DNA of 64,000 bases from positions 1 to 64,000 of IMG/VR virus record IMGVR_UViG_3300043568_000218, one strand, 5' to 3'. This DNA is from a virus. The notes beneath the pieces are model-generated. The model was not told the origin of the DNA, ran no database searches, and saw only the letters and a list, made by a program, of their open reading frames with translations. Both the position numbers and the translations under genes were made by a program. Shown here in pieces: positions 1 through 12,000 of the stretch. Position 1 is the stretch's first letter. Every line of letters begins with the position of its first letter.

Positions 1-1718
1 ACAGCTCCTAATTTTTCACCGGCTTCTACTCTTCCCTTTAATGCTAGGAATTGTCTTAGAGGATCTCCCGCTAATCCCCAATAATCTTTTTGGCGCATCT
101 CAATTATATCCTGAGACGCCCCTCTTTTTTTCAAGTCTTCCATGATGTCACTGAATCTTTGATCGATTCTTTCCCTCATTGGTCCGATAGTCTCTTTAAT
201 AACTTCTGATGTACCGGCTAGATAAATCTTGTTCGTATTGTTACGAGCAGTTTGTATCTCAGTATTGATAGAACCGATTAATTCAAATACAGGATTACCT
301 GTCTCAACCTCTCCATTAGCAACTCCATCGTCCAATTTCTTTTGGAAGTCTCCTAGGAAATTGTCCCAGTAGTTAATGATATTATTATAATAGAATACAG
401 TTGCTACATTGTCTTTAGAGTTCGGGTCTTTAACTAGGGTAACCAAGTTATTATTAAGACGACGGATCATATACTTTGTACGCAGTAAGCTATTAATAAA
501 AGCCTCTGTATGTTTTCTAGCAAACTCCATATCCTTAGCCAGCTTTCCCATCTCACTAGTTAATTCTTGAGAGATGTCTTGGTAAGGTGCTAGGTTTTTA
601 TATATCTCTTGTAAGTCAGGGCGTTGGAAAGAATCTTTAAGGACCTCTTTCATTCCTGCATAATCTTTATTCTTTTCAAGAAGTCTTATTTGTTTTTTGA
701 TCATCTCAAAGAAAAGGTTTGTACTTTTCTGAAGATCGTTTTCTGAAAAAGACTTCATTGCTTTTACGTAGTCATTTACCTCAGTAAGGTATGCTGCTAC
801 GTCTTCTGATGTTACCCCTTCCAGGTTAATATCAAACTGTTCTACTACTAACATGTCAGCGAGTTCGCTAAGTGTGGTATCAGCTTTAAGGTTTTCTACC
901 TTTAACTTTTCTTTAGTAGTACCAAATATCTTTCTGATTAATTGCTTTAATGCAAATAATAGATTGTTAATAAACTTATTAAATGCCGAGTCTTGTTTAT
1001 CTACAGCTCCTTGTGTTAAAGCAATTACCAAAGCTTCTTCAAGAATAACATTGTCATTCTCATCTAGTGTAGGGTAAGCGGCTCTAGCAGTCTGAACTAT
1101 ATTAGCTCCTTGAGGAGTAGACATAAGTTCTTCTACCAACTTCTTGAAGAGAGCAGGGTTACTCATTTGTATAGCCCTAACAAGAGGGTGTGCAAATTCA
1201 TGTAAGACAGTCTTCTCTGTCATCAATTCTGGTACAAGATAAACTTTTCCAGCAAAGAAAAATCCAGGCTGACCTGACCAAACGTTTACATTCTTAGTTA
1301 TTTCTTGAGCCTCCTGTGCTGATACAAATACAGCGGGTACCCCTAAGTTAGAGCTTAACTGCATAGCCAATAAACTAGCAGTACTCTTTGCCTTAAGCGT
1401 TGCTTGTGATTTAGTATCAAGCTTAATAGGATCTTTCATTACCCGGTATTCTGGAAACGCATTCATTACATCTTCGAAACCTGATAAAGCGTCGGTCATA
1501 ACTACTTGTCGTCCCTCATCATTCCATACATTTAGACGATCCATTAACTCCTTAAACTCTTCCTCTGTCGGAACTACGGGCTCCTGCCCCATAGGCAAGT
1601 CTTGATTCTTAATCATGAAAGCACGTAGAACTTCTGTAGAAGCGTTGATACCTAAGCCAATACTTTTAGCGTAGTCTGTTAATGAATTTAAGGAATTTGG
1701 TAAAGGGCAGGCGCTCAT
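1..1718 (-). CDS. Partial giant phage protein with zincin-like HExxH metallopeptidase domain (N-terminal 572 codons)
   Basis: An open frame starts at ATG 1718-1716, one base after the TAA of the helicase-tail frame, and runs without a stop off the left edge, so only the N-terminal ~572 residues are visible. Residues 173-177 read HEFAH, an HExxH zinc-peptidase motif in the context VLHEFAHPLVRAI, with glutamates at 227-228 (LEEALV) as candidate third ligands. A hydrophobic helix ending in IRKIFG lies near 249-266. The same order of HExxH, a Glu-rich helix and a hydrophobic helix ending in FG occurs in the RNA polymerase giant protein upstream. The rest (about 270-572) looks helical, charged and coiled-coil-like, with nothing I recognise. 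By position it continues the run of giant virion proteins and may be ejected with them, which is inference. Zincin assignment is fairly good; substrate unknown. Confidence 0.75.
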   Translation of the reverse strand, partial: MSACPLPNSLNSLTDYAKSIGLGINASTEVLRAFMIKNQDLPMGQEPVVPTEEEFKELMDRLNVWNDEGRQVVMTDALSGFEDVMNAFPEYRVMKDPIKLDTKSQATLKAKSTASLLAMQLSSNLGVPAVFVSAQEAQEITKNVNVWSGQPGFFFAGKVYLVPELMTEKTVLHEFAHPLVRAIQMSNPALFKKLVEELMSTPQGANIVQTARAAYPTLDENDNVILEEALVIALTQGAVDKQDSAFNKFINNLLFALKQLIRKIFGTTKEKLKVENLKADTTLSELADMLVVEQFDINLEGVTSEDVAAYLTEVNDYVKAMKSFSENDLQKSTNLFFEMIKKQIRLLEKNKDYAGMKEVLKDSFQRPDLQEIYKNLAPYQDISQELTSEMGKLAKDMEFARKHTEAFINSLLRTKYMIRRLNNNLVTLVKDPNSKDNVATVFYYNNIINYWDNFLGDFQKKLDDGVANGEVETGNPVFELIGSINTEIQTARNNTNKIYLAGTSEVIKETIGPMRERIDQRFSDIMEDLKKRGASQDIIEMRQKDYWGLAGDPLRQFLALKGRVEAGEKLGA

Positions 1719-1719
1719 T

Positions 1720-3001
1720 TTAACATTTTTTATTTTGTTCGATTACATCGTCATCACTAATCGGTTGTTCTTTTTGTACAACTTTACGTCCTTCTGAGAA
1801 CTGTAAGTAATGAGGATTGACATAGCCAAAGTTACGGAATAATTGTTCTGAAAGATATAGGAATGTTTGTTTAGCAACAGGAGCAAACTTAGGATTTTTA
1901 GCAAGAGGTGTATTCTCTGTGTATCCCAGCATGTACTGACCATAGCCATATTGATCGAATACTATAAATCTATTTGGCTTAGCCATTTGATTTTTAATAT
2001 TAGCAATTGCCTGATCAATTATTACTTTGTTTTCAGCAAGTGTATCATCAGTAAGCGCATCAACTAAATTTATTTTATCGCTACCTACTTTAGTAGGCCT
2101 TGTTCCTTTCTTAGTTGGTAATCCTACGGCATTAGTACCTAGACCTCTCCATACAGTATTGGTCCCGGCTGTTCCGCCTTCACCAGTTGTTGTCTCATTG
2201 TATAGAACTAAAGCATTCGGGTAGTCTGTTTTAAAAGATGCCATAGTCTCGTCAGTAAGAACACCCGTCATAGGTTGTGATATTCCATCCTTCTTCTCTA
2301 ATGCATATTTAAAGGTTCTGATACCAGTTCTTGGATCTTCCACAAGAGTTACTTGAGAAAGAGTTGTGATATCATCCGCTGTTCTAACCTCTGATTTAAC
2401 AGGCATTTGTTTTCCAAACTCCATATTCCAATCTAGTTCTGGAGCAACTCCTTCTGCAGCACCGGAAAGTACATAGGCAACATTAGTCGCTCTAGATAGT
2501 GCAACATATTTCATCTGGTTTCTTTCCTCGATGTCCTGAGATTTGCTTATAGAACCAAGATCAACAAAGATGTTGGTATAGGTAGCTCCTTGAGACTTAT
2601 GAATGGTATGAGAATACCCATAGTCCAAAGTCTTTTTAATTACTGTTCTACCTTGATGTTTAATCGCACGGTCTGTTCCGAATGATTCTTTAAAGGCATA
2701 GTAGTATCTCCAAAGACTATTCTCAACCTTAGCTAAAGACGCAAGTTTTTGTGCTTGCTCCCCTAGGTTGTCATACAGAGAGTCTTCATTGTTTCTACTT
2801 AACATAAATACTTCTACAGGTTTAGCTCTCTTGTCAGAAATATCTTGGATTACAAGTTTGTATCCTGATCCTGAGTATGGCTGTAGTCCTGCGGCTTCTA
2901 CAACATTTTTTGCAATAGGCTGATCCTCAACGTATTCTGCAGAAAGTACTACATAGTCTACTGAGTTATTAATATCATACTCGCCGTGTTTTTTTTTTTT
3001 T
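1720..3001 (-). CDS. C-terminal part of SF1 (RecD-like) helicase, in a different frame from its N-terminal part
   Basis: This frame opens at the A13 run (minus-strand reading of 3001-2989) and ends at TAA 1722-1720. Its only plausible independent start is the ATG at 2805. Numbering from that ATG, residues 67-73 (TIHKSQG) match SF1B helicase motif V and residues 100-107 (YVALSRAT) match motif VI. Motifs I-III lie in the end of the 3699-aa giant frame, which stops 12 bases after the A run. The roughly 70 codons between the A run and ATG 2805 are also open and protein-like, which argues that this is the second half of one helicase and not a separate gene. The two frames join by a +1 shift (or loss of one A). 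After the helicase there are about 240 residues of unknown function, including YGYGQYMLG and a YLSEQLF...FGYVNP stretch. Confidence 0.75.
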
Positions 3002-6000
3002 GTAGTTATCGTAACCCATCAAAATTTCTCCAGGTACATACTCTTCAGTATAGCCTAATCCTTGACGTACTGCATTGTTATATTGCGGAACTCTTTCGTT
3101 AAGATAAGTAATAACTCTAGTGAAGTTTCTATTAGCTTTAAAGTTATCCGATCTAAAAGCATTAACAGCTGACTGTATAAATGATTTACCGCTGTCGTTA
3201 AATACGATACCTTCATTACCATTAAGCGCTGTTCTGTGAGCGAACGCATCCTTAGTAGCATGTAGATTACCTCTAAGCGCATCTAAGATTGGGCCTAACG
3301 GATTACCAGTTGCTTGTCTTTCGACCTGAGTCAATTCAGATTTATTAGAAACCTCTCGGAATACTGGGGAATTTTCTTTTAATGTTACTTCATCAGAAGT
3401 TGAATTTGGTGCGACAGGTTTAATCTGTGCAGGGTCTCCTACAAAGATTACTTGTTGACCATCCTTCTCGGCCTTGTCTTTTATAAACTCGAATAGATCA
3501 GGGCCTATAAAAGATGACTCATCTATAATAATAACATCTGCTGGTATAACGGGCTTCTCTTTAGCAGGAGACATGTTTAATGTATCCAAGTCTACTCTTG
3601 CTGGGTCGATGTTAGGAGCTAAAGATAAAACCGTATGAATAGTTTTAGTTTTTCTACCTACCGCCTGGGCTAGTACTCCTTTTGCTTTATGTGTAGTAGC
3701 AGTAATATCTACGCTCTTACCAGCTTTATTTAAATAGTCTAATAAGATTTTAGTGATACTTGTTTTACCAGTACCCGCATAACCCATAAGAGTATACATG
3801 TTGTCCTCAATCGCTGAGTTCTCGTCAAAACCTTTACCTATAAATTCAGCAATATTATTAAGGGCTTCTACCTGTTGAGAGTTAGGTTGGAAACTAATAC
3901 CAAGAGTATCTAGGTTAATTGGTATTCCTCCTACTTCTATAGTTCTTGAAACACCTTCTTGATCTACGTCAACCTTTTCTGTTTCAACAGCAATCTGAGC
4001 TATAGGATCAAGATTAATAATTCTATTTTTTCCTTCTCCTAATACAAGAGCATCTTTAGAAACATCCTCAGTATAGTTTTTAACCTTCTTGCTTAGAAAG
4101 TTATCCTTAGAATACTGATCAGTAAACAAACCGGTGTAACTAGTAACTATAGCTTGTTGCTCAGGGACTGACTTGTTTATAAAATCGTTATAAGGTTTTT
4201 CTAATAACAAGGTTGTCATCTCTGTAGGCAATGCTCTTACCATACTATAAGTAGTCTTAAGATCTGTACCGGTTTGTATCATTGAGAACAATGCAAATCT
4301 TTGGAAGATCTTTGAGATGTTTTCGTTATCGGTAGGGTCACTTACTTTAGATACACTTGGGTTAGCAAGGTCTTGTAAGTTATTATGATAAACGTTTAGA
4401 TCGTCAGATGTAAGTAAGGTATTAGCGAACTTTACATTTGTAATTGTAGTTGTACCATAGGGTTTTGTAAATGCTTCTAGGTTTGAAAGTATCGGGTATG
4501 TTGTAAACAATTCTGGATACTTAGCCTTGATACCTAATACTTGTCTACCGTAAGCACGTTCCCCATAGAACATATGACCGTGGTAGTTCAAGTTATCTAA
4601 AGCCCTGTCGCGTAACACAGCCTCGTATGCTTTTTGATTACGATACGGTTCTGATTCGTCTACGTTAAAAGATTTAAAGTACTTATTAAATTCTTCAGTA
4701 GCTTTAATAGCGTCTTCAGAATTCTCGGCGTAAGACCTAAGAGTTTCTCTCTCGAATAAAAACTTAGTAAATAACTTAAGGCCTGTCTTCTCATCGTAAA
4801 AATCGAATACAGTTTGATCTACTGGGGCAGATGTTTCCCATTGCAAGGGATTACTATATGCACCAGATTCAAATAAGTTTTTAATCGTAGCATAATCTGC
4901 ATAAATCTTATCGCCTTTAATAGCTACTCCTGATGTAAGACTTGTTACTTCTCTTACATCTCTGCTTACATCCTTACCTTGGTAAGTAGTAGGGTTAGTG
5001 CTAAAGTTATAGTAGTCTTGTTGGAACAAGAAGCTCATCAAGTCATTTCTGAAAGTTCTTTGGAATGTTTCATCATCCTGACCAGTCTTCTTCTTGATAC
5101 CCATAATTGGTACAAGACCATCTTTCTGTTTAGCGTATACGTAATTTAGAGTTGCGTTCATAGCCTGACTATCGCGCAGTGGGAATAGTCGGTTATACTG
5201 TTCAATAATAAAATCTTGAATCTTAAATGCACTAATAGGTGATTCATCAGCAATCTTTCTAATTGACTCTCTGCTAATACCATTACTAACTGTCTCCATT
5301 TTTTCTAACTTCATGCGAGCATCCCATAAGGTACTTGTCTTATCGTTATCAAATTTAAGAGCCTGTGTAAGTTGTGTAACCTGTCCTGCCATTTCTTGGA
5401 TCTCAACAAAGTGTGCAAATACAGCTTTGTCTGCTTCAGTATATCCTGCAAGTCTAGATGCTTTCATGTTAGTCTCTAGATTATTCTCATCAAATAAACT
5501 AGGTTGCGAAGCGTACTCTCTTAGTAAGTTAAATACTTTAGACTTGTCATAACGACCCTTATCGTTTAGATACTCGCCCGGAGTTGCTGTAAAATCTCCA
5601 GACTCAAATAAGATAGTATTACGCGCTTCAATTCTGTAGAACATACCTACATCTTTATATCCTACTGGGACCGCAAACTGACTCTTAAGTTTTCTTTGAA
5701 GTTCAATATAGTCTCGGATAATAGGCTGTGATACAAAGTACACAGCTTGCTTAACTGGTACGCCTGCCTGAATCATAAATAACAATGAAGGTATAACCTC
5801 CTTGTTACCTTGGATGTCAAAGATCCATGCGTCTTTAGCAACGTCTACTGCTCCATTAATCATTTGGTTAATGATATCAGCAACACGATTACTTAAGTCA
5901 GCAGAGTAAGCAGACGATAAAGATATCTTGTTATCTATCTCATTATGAGGCAAGTATAGTTCTTGAGTCATAAATACGGGCTGACCTTTTCCGTCAGTCG

Positions 6001-9000
6001 TAAGAATTCTAGTAGTATCCATTACAAGACCTGTTCTTGCAAACAAGGTATTGAATGTATTATTAACTGCAATGATACCAAGTACTGCTTTACCTACGCT
6101 ATTAGCCTGATGCTTGTACAAGTTTCGGCCTAATTCAAATATTTCAGTAGGAGACTTCTTAGATCCCGGCGCTTCTCCGCGGATCTGTTCTGCCATTGTA
6201 TTAGCAATAGGCTTAAGAATGTCTGTACCGTTAGGAGTAATAAGGTTGATAAAGTTTTCAGGCATAGATAAGATATCTACGCTGTCTGCTATTAATGCAT
6301 TCTCTATACCCTTAACGTTGTCTCCTTTGGCTAAAGAAACAATAGTTTGTTCTGTACCAAAGTTCTCAATAAAATCATAGATAGTTTGTTCGTCCTCACT
6401 AAGAGGGTTCTCAAACTCCATCATCTTAAAGATATTTTTTATTTCATCTCTAGTTACTTTTCGTCCCATCTCTTCAGATAGAGACTCAAGTGTTGAATCA
6501 GATACTGTTTTTACTACAGCCTTAATGTTAGGCATCATAGTAAACATCTTATCGATGTCAAAGTCACCACCTGATTTAGCTACAATCTCTGCTGGAAGAA
6601 TTACAATGTTGCCAGATTCCTCTGGTAAGAATTCAAATACCTCCATGAACTCCATAGAGTTAAGACCCTGTACTGGAATACGTGCGGCTACCATAGTAAC
6701 CATTGCTCTGTTATCTCCATCGCTTAACCAAGACTCCTGTTTGATTAAAGTATTAAGCGCTTTCAATGGTGTAGTACCATCTTGCTGAGCTTTCTTTAAT
6801 ACGTCATCTCTCTTAAGTAAGTTTTTAAAACTTCCCTGTAAAGAGATTTTAACTTTTATTGCTTTGGTACCGATAACATTTTTGTTCTCATCGAGTATCT
6901 CTTCGTAGAACGTTAGACCATTTGTACCGTACTGTTTAATTTCTTTTTCAGTAGCATTACGCATGTTCTTATTAGCATCTTCAAATCCTACTCCAGATAC
7001 CTGTACTAACGCCTCACCATTAATCTTTTGATTAATTAATCGTTTCTGAATAACACCTACTAGTAGTTTTTCTATCTTATCTACCGATAAAGAAAGTTCC
7101 AAGCTGTTCTTAAGTTCTCCTGTCTGACCATCGTAGTCAATAAAGTTTAATTCATGCTCAGCAAGTTCTTGTCTAGTAAGTTCGCGTTTAACAAACGCGA
7201 TAAGATCTTCCATGTTGTTACCAATCTCCTTACGCAGTTGATCTTTTTTAATCTCTACTAAACGAGCAAGGTTGGCTTCATACTTAAGAAGCTTCGTGTA
7301 ATTTTTAGAATCAATTTCTTGACCGCTTTCTAAAGCTTGTTCCCAAGCTAGTACTCTTTCTGTGGCATCTTTTATGTCTGGTCTCCAGTCTGTCGGAACG
7401 CCATTCTCCATTAAGCCGTCCTCGATAAGTTTACGAAGCTGAGTAGAGAAAGTAACCTTCTCGTTAAAGTGATCGTGTACTTCCAACTGATCTTTAAAGT
7501 AATCCATAAAGATTTCGTTAGGAGTAAACTCGTAACCCTCTTCGTCAATAGCTAAAGTTTTATCTCTATTGCTACTAGCATCTTTATAAAACTTATCAGC
7601 TGTACCATTCTTAGTAAGAGTATTGATTTTAGATCCAGAGTTTAACAAAGCATAGTCTACACCTTGTTCTAACATCTTTTTCTGTAATGCCTCTAAGTTC
7701 TTACCCTGAATTAAATTAGGGATAAGTGGCATCAAAGAGTACTTATGAAATGCATATAGAGGAAGACCATCTGTTTTAAGCGGTCCCCAGTACTGCATCT
7801 TTTTAACTGGGAAGAATTGAAGAAGGTCTTCAGTAATTTCTTCGCCATTAATTATTTTATTATATAGAGACTCCTGGTTAGTAGTCCATTTATTTAATGA
7901 CATAAGTAATGCACGATAAGCATCAAAGTTTATCCAACCTTGACCATCGGCTTCAGTCATCTTCTCGTATTCTGAGAATCTCTTTGTTATATCTTTTACA
8001 GCTCTCTCAATTTGTTCTTCAGAAGCTCCTCTGTCTTTTAAACGTTTCTTTGTATACGCTACAGCAGACTTAACATAATCAGCATGATATACAGACTTGG
8101 TTATAGGATCTTCCATAACTGCAGATACCATTGTCTTACCAAACTTCTTCGGAGTATATCCGAACTTTGAAGCAAGACTATTAGCACTAAGTCTAGCATT
8201 GATGTAGTCTTGCATGTATAGGTCAGTACGTGGGATTCCTCCTGTGGCACCGATACCTGCATTACGTTTAAAGAATTCATCTTTAGCGTGGTTATATAAA
8301 CCAGGGTCTCCGTAAAACATTAATACGGTCTCAAGATTTTGTTGCCAGCTATTAGCGACGTAAGCCTCAGCAATAGAATCTATAAGTTCTTGTTTACGCT
8401 CAGCACTAATTCTGTTACTGTATTCTTTCTCACCAAGCATCTTCTCAAGAAGAGGATCTACTAAAGCAGAGTTATTATAGAAGTCAACTTTATTTAATTC
8501 CTTGTTGAATTCAGAAACTTGACTAGTTAGATACTTACCTATTTGTGTTTCTACTTGCTCTCTTAGCTCTACATCGTTATTCAATTCAGCTAAGAATTGT
8601 TCCTGAGTAGCAATTCCTTTCTCACTATATTTTTTAAGTGCGGTTTTAGTATTGCTGTTTAGAATCTTATCAAAGATTACAAACTCGGACCCGACTTTCT
8701 TATAAGTATCATTTCCTACTAATGCATTACCTGCTACCTTTTCTGATTGTACTTTTTGAATACGCTCATACTCTGATCCAAGATGCTGAGTAAGATCTTT
8801 AATAAATTGTATCTTACCTAGAGACTGACCATTCTGTGTTTTTTTAGAGAAGTCAGAAAGAGTAATAAGATGTCTTATTTTATTTTCTGCATTTCCAAAG
8901 TCATTAGGGTCTCCAGTAATTAAACGGTACAGGTAGGTAGTAGACTTATCCGCATGACGGGTACCTTCAGATACTCCGTAGAGCATCATCATATACAAAT

Positions 9001-12000
9001 CTTGTAAAGTCTTAGTCATAGCATCAGCACTAGCTGAAGCAACGCCGCTTCTGTCAATTATATTCTTAACTGATTTAGTTTCAAAGCTAGCACCAGACAT
9101 ATTTAATAATTGGATCTCAGCTTTAATCGTATCACCATAGGAGTTTCTCCAAATAGCTTTCTCACCATCCTTAGTAAATAATCTAGCCATGAACTTAGAA
9201 GACTTCATGAATGGATTACGAGACTTAGCTAGGTGATTCATACTTAAATCAGTAGCGCCTTCTACGCCCTCTTGTGTAAGAGCAGTAATTGTATCAGCAC
9301 CATTAATACTATCTATCTGGTTCATCAAAGTACCGCGTAGAGATTTCTCATATTGATTTTCTCCCTCAGCGTTAGACACTGTAGTATCAGAGAAATCGTC
9401 TGACCACTTAAGCTGGAACTTCTGTATAGCAGTAAACTTAGGAGCGATACCACCAAGCATTGCTTTAAGTAAACGATCGTTTGTATTAACCTTATACTTA
9501 GCAAACAACTGACTAGGTCTAGTTATTACAATAGGGTTCTTAGCCCCAACAGTATTGTTGTATGTATATATACCGAACTTAAGATGTCTATGTAAGTCAT
9601 AGATAGCCTTAAAGGTTTCGTCTTCCGAAGAAAGCATTGCTTTTCTAGTAGTAGCGTTATCTTCTAATGGCATACCGATATCTTCCATAAAGCTAAATAG
9701 TCCATCCAGGTTCTTCTTACTAAGAAGATTACCATGCTTAGCCATTACAGCCTTTATGTTTAAGCTATTAACATTATCCTTAGATAGAACTATAAAGTCT
9801 CCTTCAGGTGCTATAGCAAATGCATTATCCCATTTAGAACCAACCTTGCGATATTCTCCTCCAGCACGTACTGGAGTAATACTTAATGTAGTTTTTACAG
9901 TAGAACCTGCAGTCTGATTAATCTCATCCTGCTGAATCTCTTCTTCATCCTTATACTCGTTAGCCAATCCCATATGAAGAGACACAAGAGGAATACGCTT
10001 CATAGTCATGATCTGCGTAATCTCTGTCCATAACTCTTGGGAAGTTCTTTCCATTGTAGAAGGAGGCCCGACCTTTTGCAAGAACTGCTTTATCATAGGG
10101 TAATCCTCTGATGCAGCAGACAACATGTTATAAACATCATCTATGTTTCTAGCTCCGTCAGTAATATTATAGATACGGTTCCATGCAGCGTTGTAGTCCA
10201 TCAGCATAGGGAACCCTAACTTATTGAGTCTAACGCTACCATCTTTCTCGTAGGCATAAAGACTACGGATAGTGTATAGGAGAGTAGGAGAAGCCAATGC
10301 TTTCGCTGAACTCTCGTTACCAGATTTAGCTTCGAACTCGTTCTTTAGAGATAGTTTACTATCATCCATACCCTCTAGTTCCGCCAACTGACGATCTTCG
10401 AACTGCATGAACTTGCTGTTCTCCATGTGGTATTTGATTACCCCTTCTGGTTTAGCTAAGTTATTTGGATCACCAAAGTGTCTTAGGGCATATGATAACA
10501 TGTCTATCTCATAATCGATATCTTGTATATCAAATCCTTCTGCCACCATGTCATTACGGTCTAGGATCGCGTTATATAATGCCTCAGTAAGTTTCTGTTC
10601 AGCATACTTATACGCTGTTGCTCTTCCGGCTACTGTACGAATTACAGATGTAGTAAACGTTTTAGTTCCAGATCCATTTAGTTTGTCAATAGCTTGAGAG
10701 AATAACGCATCTATAGTAGATCCTATTAATCTAGAATCCTCATATGATAACTTGCTAGGGTCGCGTAATTCTTGTGGGGTCGTAGACTGTACAGTTCTAT
10801 TACTATTTAGAGTAGTAAATACTCTATTAGCTTGGTTAAATGTGTACTGGTTAAGATCTCCTACTCGTAGCTTCTCATACATCTCGTTAACATAACTGCT
10901 GTTACCGCCGTTAGTTAGGATGTCTTCCGATCTAGTTTTACCGAATAGCTCCATCAAGAAATCAAATATCTTTTGGAAGATGTTTCTCTTTACTGGTGAC
11001 TTAGCTACAGGCTTCTTATTACCAAGCATATACTCGCGGAAGTCTTCTGCTAAGTATTCTTCTATTTCCTCTTCTGTTGCTTTTGCAAACTCTACTGTGT
11101 TACCAGAGAATGCTACAAATTTTCCTTTCTGTTTTCTAGCCTCGCTATAAAGTTTTTCTCTTTCAACCTCGGTCAAGAACATTTGGGTAAATCCGTGCCA
11201 AGCTTCGTGGTATAGATCAGAGTAATCTGACCCTTTAAACAGTGTGATACCATTTACATCCCAACGAGCAATACCATTCTTAGTAGCAGTATTGACAGCA
11301 TTAAACATTACCTTAAATGGTATATGTTGTCTAAGTGGGCTATTCTCATACCAGGTCTTAGCGGCAGCAATTTGTTCTCTAGTTGCTGTAACGTTACCCT
11401 GGATTTTTAATTTGTTTTTATTCTTATTGATGAATTCGTCATCACCAGAAAGCTTATCTAATATATCGCTATCAGCACTTGTCTTTCTTCTACGGAAAAC
11501 TTGTTGCTTAGTAGCTTCATTTACAACCACTTCTGTAGCTGCAGGTTTTTCAACTACCGGAGCTTCTGTAACTACTTCAGTAGTAGCAGGTTGATTATCA
11601 GCTTTGATAGCAAGTTTCTTAAAAGCTCTATCATTAATGATGTCTTCGTATGCTCCTACTGTCGTTGCTCCAGATTGCTCATAAGTTAAAAGACTGTGCT
11701 GGTACTCGTGTTCCATCACAAAATTCTCGAAGTCTTGATATGTAGCAAATGCGTCTTCAGCTAATGCTGTAGCAAATGATCCATCTTTTTGTTTACGAGA
11801 TTTAGTCCAGGCTTTCTCCTCAAACTTCTTTTTAAGAAACTCTCTATTAATAATAATCTTATTATTAGTTCGATCGTATCTAGCAGCTCCCGGCTCACCC
11901 GTTGCTGCTTTAATGGATGATCTATCTATTACTGGAATACCATTATAGGTTTCTTTTTTAATACCAAGTAATGGGCTAATAAGATCATCGTACTTTTCGT

